Assembly: GCA_004293485.1 (NCBI GenBank)
Contig: RDYW01000041.1
Span: 1-63,140 of the forward strand
Direction of reading: 5' to 3'
Length of the DNA stretch: 63,140 bases
Source: Sphingobacteriales bacterium
GTDB taxonomy: Bacteria > Bacteroidota > Bacteroidia > Sphingobacteriales > Sphingobacteriaceae
Shown here in pieces: positions 37,951-46,762 of this stretch (positions within the stretch are counted from its first letter, which is position 1; each line of letters opens with the position of its first letter). The notes under the pieces were generated by a model. The model was given only the letters and a program-made list of their open reading frames with translations. It was not told the DNA's origin and searched no databases. The position numbers were made by a program, and so were the translations under genes.

Positions 37951-38694
37951 CTACATAAATAAAGTTTTATTTTGGATATCGCATTTGCTTAAAAGTTCGT
38001 AAAACTTTCCTTTGCGGGTAAAATCGGTAAGGGCGTCAAGGTGTTTTTGGTGATGCAAATCGGTACCTACTACATCAACAAAGTTTTGTTGTATTAAACG
38101 AAGTGCTACATTTTTTACCTCTTTACCATAATAACCCGTTACAGATAAGGCATTTAATTGTAACAAACAGCCTAAATCTTTAAATCTTTGGTATTTTTTA
38201 AAATCATGGTGGTAATAATTGTACCTTTCGGGGTGAGCTAAAATTGGTTTATAACCTTTTATACTCAAATCAAAAATATACTGTTCAATATTATTGTTTT
38301 TTGCAGCATAACTCATTTCAATTAAAATATATTTATTGGGCAGCGTTAAAATTTCTTCGTTTTTAAGTATTTCTAAAAAATCAACGTCCATCATATACTC
38401 GGCGGCGGCATAAATTTCTACATTAATATTTTGGTTTTTCGCCTCTTGTTGGGTTTGTACTAAGGCTGGCTGTATGGTTTTTTTGCTATTGGGATATACT
38501 TCTTTAAATATGTGCGGGGTGCATATAAATTTGCTTAAGCCCAGCGCAGCCAATTGTTTTATATAGTTTACAGAAGTAGCTACATTGGGCGAACCATCAT
38601 CTATTGCAGGCAATATATGAGAGTGCATATCTGCACCAAGCCACTCGAGGTTATCGTTTTTAGGGTAAGATTTAAAAAAATGCAACAATCCCAT
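37951..38694 (-). CDS. PHP-family protein-tyrosine phosphatase (YwqE/CpsB-like)
   Basis: A 247-residue metal-dependent phosphatase that would dephosphorylate the Wzc tyrosine tail. Metal-binding motifs are ADMHSHILPAIDDG at the start, CTPHI, then LAHPERYNYY and VGTDLHHQKH near the end. It is the first gene of the minus-strand polysaccharide run, followed by wza and wzc. That gives a complete kinase/phosphatase/exporter set. Confidence 0.93.
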   Translation of the reverse strand: MGLLHFFKSYPKNDNLEWLGADMHSHILPAIDDGSPNVATSVNYIKQLAALGLSKFICTPHIFKEVYPNSKKTIQPALVQTQQEAKNQNINVEIYAAAEYMMDVDFLEILKNEEILTLPNKYILIEMSYAAKNNNIEQYIFDLSIKGYKPILAHPERYNYYHHDFKKYQRFKDLGCLLQLNALSVTGYYGKEVKNVALRLIQQNFVDVVGTDLHHQKHLDALTDFTRKGKFYELLSKCDIQNKTLFM

Positions 38695-38970
38695 AAGGTA
38701 AGATTATGTAAACTTTTCAAAAATGGTAAAAAAATATAATATATGCTATAATTTTTACAGTAAAAAGTGTTTAAAATTGAAAAGTTGTTTTCTTGAAAAA
38801 ACTTTTTTTTAGTATAGCCCAAAGATTTAAGTGCAAAAAAAAGGTATTTTTTAATTTAAGATTTGCATTATTTTGCCATTGTATACCAAGCAAAAACCGC
38901 TGTTATTTGCACAAAAAATTAAATATTGGGTTATTAAATAGTTTTTAAAGTATGGCTAAACAAACAAAAA

Positions 38971-39360
38971 TTATTTTTTTGGAGGGGTATGGTACACCCA
39001 GTAACTAATTTGTACCCTACCAATACCTTTGCCAAACAAGCCAATTGCTTTGGCTGCCGATTTAGATAAATCTAAACTTAAACCTCGGCCAAAAGGCCCC
39101 CTATCGTTAATAACTACCCTAATAAACTTACCATTTGCAGGGTTTGTAACCATAACTTGGGTGCCAAGTGGTAATGTTTTATGCGCTGCTGTGGCTTTTG
39201 CATGGCGGTAACGCTGGCCACTTGTGGTACGCTTTCCTTCAAATTTATTGGCATAATAAGATGCCTTTACGGTTTTAATTACCAATACGCTATCGGCAAG
39301 CTCTTGTGCTTGGGCAATGCCAAAACACGCTAATAATAAGGTCAATAAAAATAATTTCAT
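38971..39360 (-). CDS. RlpA-like septal ring lytic transglycosylase / DPBB protein
   Basis: A 129-residue secreted protein with a signal peptide (about residues 1-18) and a double-psi beta-barrel domain: ASYYANKFEGKRTTSGQRY, LPLGTQVMVTNPANGK and VVINDRGPFGRGLSLDLS. RlpA enzymes cleave naked glycan strands; the catalytic Asp in INDRGP is present. The SPOR domain of E. coli RlpA is absent, as is common for short Bacteroidota members. Confidence 0.93.
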   Translation of the reverse strand: MKLFLLTLLLACFGIAQAQELADSVLVIKTVKASYYANKFEGKRTTSGQRYRHAKATAAHKTLPLGTQVMVTNPANGKFIRVVINDRGPFGRGLSLDLSKSAAKAIGLFGKGIGRVQISYWVYHTPPKK

Positions 39361-39472
39361 ATTGATGTATACTATTGGTTATGCTTTTTTTAAGCCTTCG
39401 AATAAAATCAAATGTAAGCAAATTAAATGCGTTTTACTATGCGTTTAGGTGATAATTTTTAACGCTAAAACC

Positions 39473-39700
39473 CTACAAAGTATCAATAGCCGAAGCCATT
39501 TGTATATCTTTTTGTGTTACACTATTGCCGGCATCGTGGGTACTTAGCCATATTTCTACCTTATTGTAGGTGTTTTTTATGGTAGGATGATGGTTGTTTT
39601 GCTCGGCTAATAAAGCCACCTTGGATATAAAAGCAAATGCTTCTGAAAAATTGTTAAACGTAAATAATTGGTAAAGTGCATTGGGGCTATGTTTCCACAT
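39473..39700 (-). CDS. 4a-hydroxytetrahydrobiopterin dehydratase (pterin-4a-carbinolamine dehydratase)
   Basis: A 75-residue small enzyme that recycles the pterin cofactor after aromatic amino acid hydroxylation. The family signature is clear: NHHPTI, YNKVEIWLSTHDAGN and VTQKD, with the conserved histidine pair and the Thr-His. It has no neighbouring phenylalanine hydroxylase. The length fits the short bacterial forms. Confidence 0.9.
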   Translation of the reverse strand: MWKHSPNALYQLFTFNNFSEAFAFISKVALLAEQNNHHPTIKNTYNKVEIWLSTHDAGNSVTQKDIQMASAIDTL

Positions 39701-39795
39701 AATAAAAAAGGTAATTAAAAAATAAATCTAAAAAAATTATGGTGCATATTGGGTAAATTATTGTTTTAAGTAACTATTTAGCTTCCTCGCCCTCT

Positions 39796-39826
39796 TTTGC
39801 TTGTAAGGGCTTTTATTATATATTTG
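39796..39826 (+). promoter_or_regulatory. Promoter of nuoA (TTTG-N19-TATATTTG)
   Basis: TTTG at 39796-39799, a 19-base spacer and TATATTTG at 39819-39826 match the Bacteroidota consensus exactly. The nuoA ATG follows 23 bases later. Confidence 0.8.
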
Positions 39827-39849
39827 CAAACATAATTGTAACAACACGC

Positions 39850-40224
39850 ATGGAAACACTAAGCACCCCCATAAATTACTTTCCTGTAATTATACAAATT
39901 GCTGTGGCATTAGGTTTTGTGGCATTAACAATGGTACTTACCCATTTTATAGGCCCCAAACGTAAAACTACTGATGTTAAACTCACCGCTTTCGAATCGG
40001 GGATTAAGGTTGTGGGCAATGCCCGCCAGCCTTTTTCAATTAAATATTTTGTGGTGGCTATATTATTTGTATTGTTTGATGTTGAAGTAATATTTATGTA
40101 CCCTTGGGCTGTAAATTTTAGGCAGTTTGGCCTTAATGGGCTTATAGAAATGTTTATTTTTATGGGTACATTGCTTTTGGGTTTTATTTACGTAGTTAAA
40201 AAGAAAGCGCTAGATTGGGATTAA
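39850..40224 (+). CDS. nuoA: NADH-quinone oxidoreductase subunit A
   Basis: A 124-residue three-helix subunit of complex I. Visible are the first helix, the loop KLTAFESGIKVVGNARQPFSIKYF (here with Ser in place of the usual Cys of the quinone-channel loop) and VLFDVEVIFMYPWAVN, the family signature. It is the first gene of the nuoABC group and has a consensus promoter. Confidence 0.95.
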   Translation: METLSTPINYFPVIIQIAVALGFVALTMVLTHFIGPKRKTTDVKLTAFESGIKVVGNARQPFSIKYFVVAILFVLFDVEVIFMYPWAVNFRQFGLNGLIEMFIFMGTLLLGFIYVVKKKALDWD

Positions 40225-40338
40225 GAATTATTCTAAATTATTTCTGCCACGCACCTATATACAATTTTTAATAAATTTGTTCACCAATAAAACCATAGTA
40301 ATAAAAGAGGGTTTTAATCATTTTAAGATTTTAATTAA

Positions 40339-40881
40339 ATGAGCGATATACAAATGGTAAACGCCCCAGCTGGTGTAGAAGGTGCTGGTTTTTTTGCCAC
40401 ATCATTAGATAAAGTAATAGGTTTGGCTAGGTCGCATTCATTATGGCCTTTGCCTTTTGCTACCTCTTGTTGTGGTATCGAATTTATGGCCACCATGGGT
40501 TCGCATTACGATTTTTCGAGATTCGGGTCGGAGCGACCTTCGTTTTCGCCCCGCCAAGCCGATTTGTTAATGGTAATGGGCACCATAGCAAAAAAAATGG
40601 CACCTGTTTTAAAGCAAGTGTATATACAAATGGCCGAACCCCGCTGGGTAATTGCCGTAGGGGCTTGTGCCAGCAGTGGTGGTATTTTTGATACCTACTC
40701 GGTGTTACAAGGTATTGATGAGATAATTCCTGTTGATGTGTATGTGCCAGGTTGCCCACCCCGCCCCGAAGCCATTATTAATGGGTTTAATAACATACAA
40801 GAATTGGTAAAAAACGAATCGTTACGCCGCAGAGAGTCGCCCGAATATAAAGCATTGTTAAACAAATACGGAATCCAGTAA
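40339..40881 (+). CDS. nuoB: NADH-quinone oxidoreductase subunit B
   Basis: A 180-residue subunit holding iron-sulfur cluster N2, the last electron donor to quinone. Its ligands are visible as the CC pair in TSCCGIEF and the single cysteines in VGACASSGG and [10 protein letters not shown]. It is 114 bases after nuoA, and its stop overlaps the nuoC start by one base (TAATG). Confidence 0.96.
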   Translation: MSDIQMVNAPAGVEGAGFFATSLDKVIGLARSHSLWPLPFATSCCGIEFMATMGSHYDFSRFGSERPSFSPRQADLLMVMGTIAKKMAPVLKQVYIQMAEPRWVIAVGACASSGGIFDTYSVLQGIDEIIPVDVYVPGCPPRPEAIINGFNNIQELVKNESLRRRESPEYKALLNKYGIQ

Positions 40882-41384
40882 TGGGTAAAATAACCAACTT
40901 ACAAGTAATAAAACAACTTACCAGCCATTTCGAAGGTAAGTTTTTTAACGTAACCGAACCTTACGGCCTGTTAACCATCGAAACCACAAGCGATAACATT
41001 ACCCAAATATTATCGTACCTAAAAAACGATACTACATTGGCTTTTGTTTACTTAACCGATATTACAGGCATACATTACCCTGATAACGAAAATGCTTTAG
41101 GCGTAATTTACCATTTACACAGTTTGGTAAACAATGTACGGCTACGCATAAAAGTATTTGTACCAACTTTAAACCCTAGCCTACCCAGCGCCACCACTTT
41201 ATGGAACGGTGCCAACTGGATGGAGCGTGAAACTTTTGATTTTTTTGGGATTGTGTTTGATGGGCACCCAAACCTAGTACGCATTTTAAATGTGGATGAT
41301 ATGGAAGCACACCCTATGCGCAAAGAATATCCGTTAGAAGACCCCAACAGGGTAGATAAACAAGACCTTTATTTTGGTAGATAA
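40881..41384 (+). CDS. nuoC: NADH-quinone oxidoreductase subunit C
   Basis: A 167-residue subunit of the peripheral arm. The signature MERETFDFFGIVFDGHPNLVRIL and the C-terminal HPMRKEYPLED are present. It is not fused to NuoD. The next genes are on the opposite strand, so nuoD and the rest of complex I do not follow here. Confidence 0.95.
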   Translation: MGKITNLQVIKQLTSHFEGKFFNVTEPYGLLTIETTSDNITQILSYLKNDTTLAFVYLTDITGIHYPDNENALGVIYHLHSLVNNVRLRIKVFVPTLNPSLPSATTLWNGANWMERETFDFFGIVFDGHPNLVRILNVDDMEAHPMRKEYPLEDPNRVDKQDLYFGR

Positions 41385-41503
41385 TATTTAAAACCTTGTT
41401 GTTAATGAATGGATATATTTTTTATTCCCATTTTTTATCAAGTTTAATCTGTTTTTACCCCCTCATTTAAAACGGGCAACTGAGCCGCTACCAAACGTAT
41501 CTC

Positions 41504-42466
41504 CTAAAAAAGGCCTTTAATAATAGCTGTGGCACTTATACCTTCGGCTTCAGCTTTATAGTTTCGCACAATGCGATGGCGTAAAATGGCTTCGGCTACA
41601 GCCTGTACGTCTTCTACATCGGGCGAATATTTACCCATAATAGCTGCATGGCATTTGGCACCAATAATTAAGTTTTGCGATGCCCTAGGCCCTGCACCCC
41701 AAGTTAAGTATTTGTTGGTTTCGGTTGTGGCGTAAGGGGTATTGGGCCTAGTTTTGGCAACTAAAGTAACGGCATACTCCAATACGTTATCGGCTACTGG
41801 TATGCTGCGTATCAATTGCTGAAAAAAGCTAATTTGTGTGGCATCAAGTATTTTTTTTAAGTCGGCAAAGGCGTTTCCTGTGGTGTTTTTAACAATATTT
41901 ATTTCTTCGGCAAGTGTTGGGTAACCTAGTGTAACGTTAAACATAAACCTATCAAGCTGCGCTTCGGGCAAGGGGTAAGTGCCCTCTTGTTCGATAGGGT
42001 TTTGGGTAGCCAATACAAAAAATGGCTTGGGTAATATATGCGTTACACCTGCCACCGTAACCGATTTTTCTTGCATGGCTTCAAGTAAAGCGGCCTGTGT
42101 TTTGGGTGGGGTACGGTTTATTTCGTCGGCCAAAATGATATTTGAAAAAACGGGGCCTTTCACAAATTTAAACTGGCGGTCTTGGCCCAATATTTCGCTT
42201 CCTATAATATCCGAAGGCATTAAATCGGGCGTAAACTGTATGCGGTTAAAGCTTAAATCAAGCACCCTAGCCACCGTTTGTACCAAAAGTGTTTTGGCCA
42301 AGCCGGGTACACCCACCAGTAAACAATGGCCATTGCTAAAAACCGAAATCAATACGGCTTTTATTACCTCATCTTGCCCTACAATTACTTTAGCAATTTC
42401 GTTTTTAGTTTCTTTATAGTAGGCGCATAGCGCATCAATGGCATTAGCTTCGGAAGTATAAATCAT
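41504..42466 (-). CDS. MoxR family AAA+ ATPase
   Basis: A 320-residue chaperone-like ATPase. Walker A is GVPGLAKT, Walker B is IILADEINR, sensor 1 is FVLATQNP, followed by QLDRFMF (arginine finger region). MoxR proteins mature metal- or VWA-domain partners, but no VWA gene is adjacent. It lies one base after the surA-like gene, an order I know from other Bacteroidota. Confidence 0.93.
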   Translation of the reverse strand: MIYTSEANAIDALCAYYKETKNEIAKVIVGQDEVIKAVLISVFSNGHCLLVGVPGLAKTLLVQTVARVLDLSFNRIQFTPDLMPSDIIGSEILGQDRQFKFVKGPVFSNIILADEINRTPPKTQAALLEAMQEKSVTVAGVTHILPKPFFVLATQNPIEQEGTYPLPEAQLDRFMFNVTLGYPTLAEEINIVKNTTGNAFADLKKILDATQISFFQQLIRSIPVADNVLEYAVTLVAKTRPNTPYATTETNKYLTWGAGPRASQNLIIGAKCHAAIMGKYSPDVEDVQAVAEAILRHRIVRNYKAEAEGISATAIIKGLF

Positions 42467-42467
42467 T

Positions 42468-43841
42468 TTATTGAGCTGGTAAGGCGTTTTCGGGTTTTAT
42501 CCATTCTTTTAAACTTGCACAATCCCTAAAGTCTTTATCAATTTTTATGTAGGTTGATTTTCGGCGTTTATCAAACCATTCGCTTACTACTTTATTTACA
42601 CGGTTTTCGTATGCGGCATCTTTAATTTTGGGTAAATCTTGTTCGAGGCTTGCTACATGAGGCGGTATTTTCGATTTTAAATACAAAAACCTGTAGGCCG
42701 ATTTTCCCCTAGCATCTACAAAAACATCGGGGGTTGAGTAGCTTCCTACCTTCATGGTATCAACGGTTAAAAACACTTTAGGGTCTAGCTTATCGGTGGG
42801 TATAAAGGTAGTTCGGGCCGAAACACCTTCGGAGTTCATCAGCATACCTCCGTTAAATTTGGTATCGTTATTATCAGAGTTTAAAGATGCTGCAGTAGAA
42901 AAATCTATCTTTTTTGTTACCACAAGCTTGTATATCGAATCTATCTCGGCTTTATCTCTCATTAACGATTCGTTGGTATTATCGGGGATAATTAAAATAT
43001 GGCGTACCCGTACTTGCTCGCCTCGGCGTTCTAATACTTCTAAAAAATGAAAACCAAATTCGGTTTCAAAAACTGGCGAAATTTCGCCTTCTTTAAGCTT
43101 AAAAGCCCAAGCAGTAAACTCCTTTGCCATTGTTTGCCTGTCGAAAAAACCTAATTCACCACCTTCCCTTGCCGAGCCAGGGTCTTGCGAATATAACCTT
43201 GCCAAGGTGCCAAAATTATCGCCAGCTTTAATACGTAAGCGCAAGCCCTCGGCCTTATCTTTAAAAAATTCTTTTTCTTTTTTGGTTAATTTTGGGTGTA
43301 TAACAATTTCGCCTACCTCAACTTCGGTATTGTAATTGGGCAGCGAATCTTTGGGTATAGCCTCAAAAAAACGCCTTACCTCTAGCGGGGTAACTTCTAC
43401 CTTTTCGGTAATTTTTTGTTGCATGCGTTGGGCAACCATTTGTTCTTTAATATCTGGACGTATTTCGTCTTTATACTGTATTACCGACCTACCCAAAAAA
43501 GCCTCCAGTTTATCCTGCCCTTGCGCCCTCGAAATCATGGTACGCATCCGCCTATTTATCTCATCATCAATTTGGCCATCTTCTACCTTAATCGAATCAA
43601 TTACAGCTTGTTGCGAAAGAAGTTTTTGGCTTAACATGGTTTGTATAAAGTAGCAGCGAATATTAGGGTCGGGCTTATTGCCTTGCACAAGGTACTGGGC
43701 ATACTGTTGGTCGATTTCTGATAATAAAATAACGTTATCGCCAACTACTGCCACCACTTTATCGAGCACTTTTTTTTGGGCAAACGCAAAAGTGCTTATT
43801 AATAACGTAGTAACAATGGTGGTTAAGGTGTGTTTTTTCAT
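42468..43841 (-). CDS. Periplasmic peptidylprolyl isomerase, SurA-like
   Basis: A 457-residue chaperone for outer-membrane proteins. It has a signal peptide (about 1-21), a SurA N-terminal helical domain starting at VLDKVVAVVGDNVILLSEID, and two parvulin domains (about 180-275 and 280-390). The first contains ARLYSQDPGSAREGGELGFFDR and the second VRVRHILIIP and GGMLMNSEG. It is co-directional with the MoxR gene. Confidence 0.92.
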   Translation of the reverse strand: MKKHTLTTIVTTLLISTFAFAQKKVLDKVVAVVGDNVILLSEIDQQYAQYLVQGNKPDPNIRCYFIQTMLSQKLLSQQAVIDSIKVEDGQIDDEINRRMRTMISRAQGQDKLEAFLGRSVIQYKDEIRPDIKEQMVAQRMQQKITEKVEVTPLEVRRFFEAIPKDSLPNYNTEVEVGEIVIHPKLTKKEKEFFKDKAEGLRLRIKAGDNFGTLARLYSQDPGSAREGGELGFFDRQTMAKEFTAWAFKLKEGEISPVFETEFGFHFLEVLERRGEQVRVRHILIIPDNTNESLMRDKAEIDSIYKLVVTKKIDFSTAASLNSDNNDTKFNGGMLMNSEGVSARTTFIPTDKLDPKVFLTVDTMKVGSYSTPDVFVDARGKSAYRFLYLKSKIPPHVASLEQDLPKIKDAAYENRVNKVVSEWFDKRRKSTYIKIDKDFRDCASLKEWIKPENALPAQ

Positions 43842-44087
43842 ATGCGGGTATTGTATAATATTTTTTAATGTGGCAACCTAAAAATCAATTTGTAAAATTA
43901 GGAGATATATTGATAATCTAAATGGTAAAACACTTATATTTTGTTAAAAAAATATTGGCCTTTGTTTTACAGGTTTGTAGAAATATACTTAGCCCCATAC
44001 GCTAAATTTAAAATACCAAAAATTAAAAAAACGATATTTATTTTACCTTTACAAAAAGGAAAGCAACTGCTTACGGTAAATTACAGC

Positions 44088-45314
44088 ATGAAATTCGATA
44101 AATACCCTATTACACCCGAACTAAAACGCAGTTTAAGCGAGCTAGGTTTTTTAAAACCTACCGATATACAGTTTAAATCTATCCCGCAAATACTATCGGG
44201 GCAAGATATATTGGCCATAGCGCAAACGGGTACAGGCAAAACCGCCGCCTTTGCCATACCTATAATAAGTATGTTGCAAAACCAGCGTTACCGCCAAGCC
44301 GAGCAAAATGTAAGCGCACTAATAATGGTACCCACCCGCGAACTGGCTACACAAATAAAAAATGTTTTTGATGAACTGGCACAATACTCGGCCATACAAA
44401 CCTTAGCCATTATTGGTGGCGTAGATATAGCCCCTCAAATACAAAAACTGCAACAAGGCGTAGATGTGCTGGTAGCCACCCCTGGCCGTGTGGCCGATTT
44501 AGTGCATAAAGGGCACTTAAATCTCAAAAAAATAAACTTTTTAGTGTTAGATGAAGCAGATCATATACTTGATAAAGGCTTTTATGGAGATATACAAAAT
44601 CTATTAAAGTTTTTGCCCAAGCAAAGGCAAACCATGTTTTTTTCGGCTACCATAAACGAAACTATTAAAGATTTGGCTTACGCCCTAGTAAGCAAGCCTG
44701 TACGCATACAACTATCGCCCAAAGACCCGGTATCAAAAAACGTGGACCATGCCGTTGTTTTTGTAGCTATGGACGATAAACGCTTTTTTTTAGAACGGGT
44801 AATTAACGAACATTCGGATAAAAAAATATTGGTTTTTGTGCGTACCAAAGTACGGGCCGAGCGGGTTTTTAAAGCCATGCAAAGGGTAGGTATTGTTACT
44901 GCAACCCTTCACGGGGATGTGGAGCAAGCGCAACGTTTCGAAGTTTTAGAAGCATTTAAAGATGGTAAAACCAAGGTACTGATAGCTACTGATGTAAGTA
45001 GCCGAGGTATTGATGTAAAAGGGGTAGCGTATGTGGTAAATTACGATTTGCCCGATGTTGCCGAAAATTACGTTCACCGTGTAGGCCGTACAGGCAGGGG
45101 AAACCGAAGGGGCTTGGCCATTTCGTTTTGTAGCGATGAAGAAAAAAATATACTTGCCGAAATAGAAACCTATCTTACCAAACCTATAAAAACCATGACG
45201 TTACAACATACCGAATACGAAGAAACCCTAGCCATATCCGAAGATAACCCACACGATTGGCGGGCATTAATGAAAGAAGCAAACGAAGAGCCTGTTAAAA
45301 AAAAGAAAAAATAA
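44088..45314 (+). CDS. DEAD-box ATP-dependent RNA helicase
   Basis: RNA helicase with all main motifs: Q motif (PTDIQFKSIPQIL), AQTGTGKT (I), PTRELA (Ia), VLDEADHIL (II), FFSATI (III) and HRVGRTGRG (VI). The frame is open from a TTG at 43941, but the first 49 residues are not family-like. I chose ATG 44088 (MKFDKYPITPELKRSL), giving 408 residues. It ends in a short lysine tail, likely an RNA contact. Resembles the RhlE type. Confidence 0.95.
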   Translation: MKFDKYPITPELKRSLSELGFLKPTDIQFKSIPQILSGQDILAIAQTGTGKTAAFAIPIISMLQNQRYRQAEQNVSALIMVPTRELATQIKNVFDELAQYSAIQTLAIIGGVDIAPQIQKLQQGVDVLVATPGRVADLVHKGHLNLKKINFLVLDEADHILDKGFYGDIQNLLKFLPKQRQTMFFSATINETIKDLAYALVSKPVRIQLSPKDPVSKNVDHAVVFVAMDDKRFFLERVINEHSDKKILVFVRTKVRAERVFKAMQRVGIVTATLHGDVEQAQRFEVLEAFKDGKTKVLIATDVSSRGIDVKGVAYVVNYDLPDVAENYVHRVGRTGRGNRRGLAISFCSDEEKNILAEIETYLTKPIKTMTLQHTEYEETLAISEDNPHDWRALMKEANEEPVKKKKK

Positions 45315-45385
45315 ATTTATATACTTCATTATCAGATTAATTACAAATAATAGGCCAATAAATTTAAGAAAACCTTAAAAAATAC

Positions 45386-45393
45386 TACTTTTG
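45386..45393 (+). promoter_or_regulatory. -7 box of the SRP RNA gene (TACTTTTG)
   Basis: TACTTTTG fits TAnnTTTG and lies four bases before the first paired bases of the RNA. A TTTA at 45363-45366 stands in the -33 position with a 19-base spacer. Confidence 0.6.
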
Positions 45394-45396
45394 CGC

Positions 45397-45496
45397 TGGG
45401 TTAGTCTTCTACGACCAGCTCCTTCTGAACTCCCCCAGGGTGGGAACACAGCAAGGGTAAGAAGTTGTAGCGGTGCGATAGAAAGTGCTAGCCCAT
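45397..45496 (+). ncRNA. ffs: Signal recognition particle RNA, small bacterial type
   Basis: The RNA partner of Ffh in membrane targeting. The SRP apical stem is visible as CCCCCAGGGTGGGAACACAGCAAGGG-type sequence at about 45426-45457: the CAGG...GGAA...AGCA pattern of domain IV. The ends pair: GGGTTAG at about 45398 with CTAGCCC near 45494. A T8-9 run follows directly and would stop transcription. The exact ends are within a few bases. Confidence 0.85.
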
Positions 45497-45631
45497 TTTT
45501 TTTTATTGAGTTTTTAAATCCATTTAACCCGTTAAATTGATATTCTTTTTTTCTCCACAACTCACCTATATCGTAACACAATCCCACAAAAAATAATTTT
45601 ATAAAATAACTCACCTAAATATCCCAACAAA

Positions 45632-46297
45632 ATGAAATTTTTTATTGATACCGCCAACCTAGAACAGATAAAAGAAGCCCAAGCCCTAGGTGTATTAGAT
45701 GGCGTAACCACCAACCCATCACTTATGGCCAAAGAAGGTATTAGCGGCCAAGCCAATGTAATAGCACATTACAAAGCTATATGTGCCATAGTTGATGATA
45801 ATGTAAGTGCCGAAGTTATAGCTACCGATTACGAAGGCATGATAGCCGAAGGCGAGGCATTAGCCGCTTTAGATAATAAAATTGTGGTAAAAATACCCAT
45901 GATTAAAGATGGTATTAAAGCCCTTAAATATTTTAGTGATAAAGGTATTCGTACCAATTGTACTTTGATTTTTACAGCTGGCCAAGCATTATTGGCAGCA
46001 AAGGCTGGTGCAAGCTATGTATCGCCGTTTTTGGGTAGGTTAGATGATATAGGTGCCGATAGCTTTGGTTTAATAGAAGATATACGTTTAATATTTGATA
46101 ACTACGGTTACGAAACACAAATACTAGCAGCCTCAATCCGCAATAGCGTACACATTGTTGAATGTGCCAAAATAGGAGCCGATGTAATGACTGGCCCACT
46201 TTCATCCATATTAGGTTTACTAAAACACCCTTTAACCGATAGTGGTTTAGCTACTTTTTTGGCCGACCATAAAAAAGCTGCCGAAGCTGCAAAATAA
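45632..46297 (+). CDS. Transaldolase-like fructose-6-phosphate aldolase (MipB/TalC type)
   Basis: A 221-residue class I aldolase of the short transaldolase group. The start [25 protein letters not shown], the Schiff-base lysine in [10 protein letters not shown] and the late [10 protein letters not shown] are family hallmarks. It would work in the pentose phosphate pathway as a transaldolase or cleave fructose 6-phosphate; sequence alone does not separate these. A strong hairpin follows. Confidence 0.93.
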   Translation: MKFFIDTANLEQIKEAQALGVLDGVTTNPSLMAKEGISGQANVIAHYKAICAIVDDNVSAEVIATDYEGMIAEGEALAALDNKIVVKIPMIKDGIKALKYFSDKGIRTNCTLIFTAGQALLAAKAGASYVSPFLGRLDDIGADSFGLIEDIRLIFDNYGYETQILAASIRNSVHIVECAKIGADVMTGPLSSILGLLKHPLTDSGLATFLADHKKAAEAAK

Positions 46298-46347
46298 GCT
46301 AACGGTGTATCGGTTTTGTATTAAATAATACACAAAATTCTTTTAAA

Positions 46348-46391
46348 AAAACATCCCCTTAATTTTATCAAAATTAAGGGGATGTTTTTTT
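46348..46391 (+). terminator. Rho-independent terminator of the aldolase gene
   Basis: AACATCCCCTTAATTTT pairs perfectly with its complement around a three-base loop (ATC at 46367-46369), followed by a T7 run. The A-rich upstream side means it may work in both directions. Confidence 0.9.
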
Positions 46392-46713
46392 AAAATTAGC
46401 TTATCTTTTTGCTTTGCTGCGCATTTTAGTAACATATAAGTGTACACTTTGCCATTTGGATCTTCCCATTTTTAAACAAATTTATAATACACCGTTTTTC
46501 GGAACAAGAAATTCTGTTTTTGTAAAGTATAACAATGTGAAATCAACAAACAAGCGGTAAAATATTTTTAGGAACAATTACACCTTAAATTACAAAAACA
46601 GCTTCAGGTGTGTACACCCACAACCAATAATAAAATTATAATTTGCTGTTAATTTAATACTAAGCTTTTAAAATGCGAAGGTTAGGTAAAATCATCAAAT
46701 TTAATTATAAAAA

Positions 46714-46739
46714 AAAATCGACTACCAAGAGTCGATTTT
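46714..46739 (-). terminator. Rho-independent terminator of pyk
   Basis: AAAATCGACT (46714-46723) and AGTCGATTTT (46730-46739) form a ten-base stem with a six-base loop. On the minus strand it lies just after the pyk stop and ends in a T run. Confidence 0.85.
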
Positions 46740-46762
46740 ATAAAAATATTTAGGACTTACAT

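Larger units (their letters stand above)
46298..46762. other. Intergenic region between the aldolase and pyk
   Basis: A 465-base gap between converging genes. It contains two strong hairpins (46348-46390 and 46714-46739). Between them, about 46400-46710, I see no gene, repeat or RNA motif. Confidence 0.5.

Noticed and set aside
43941..44087. 49-residue N-terminal extension of the DEAD-box helicase
   Set aside because: Starts with TTG, not like the family, and a good ATG start with the Q motif follows at 44088.
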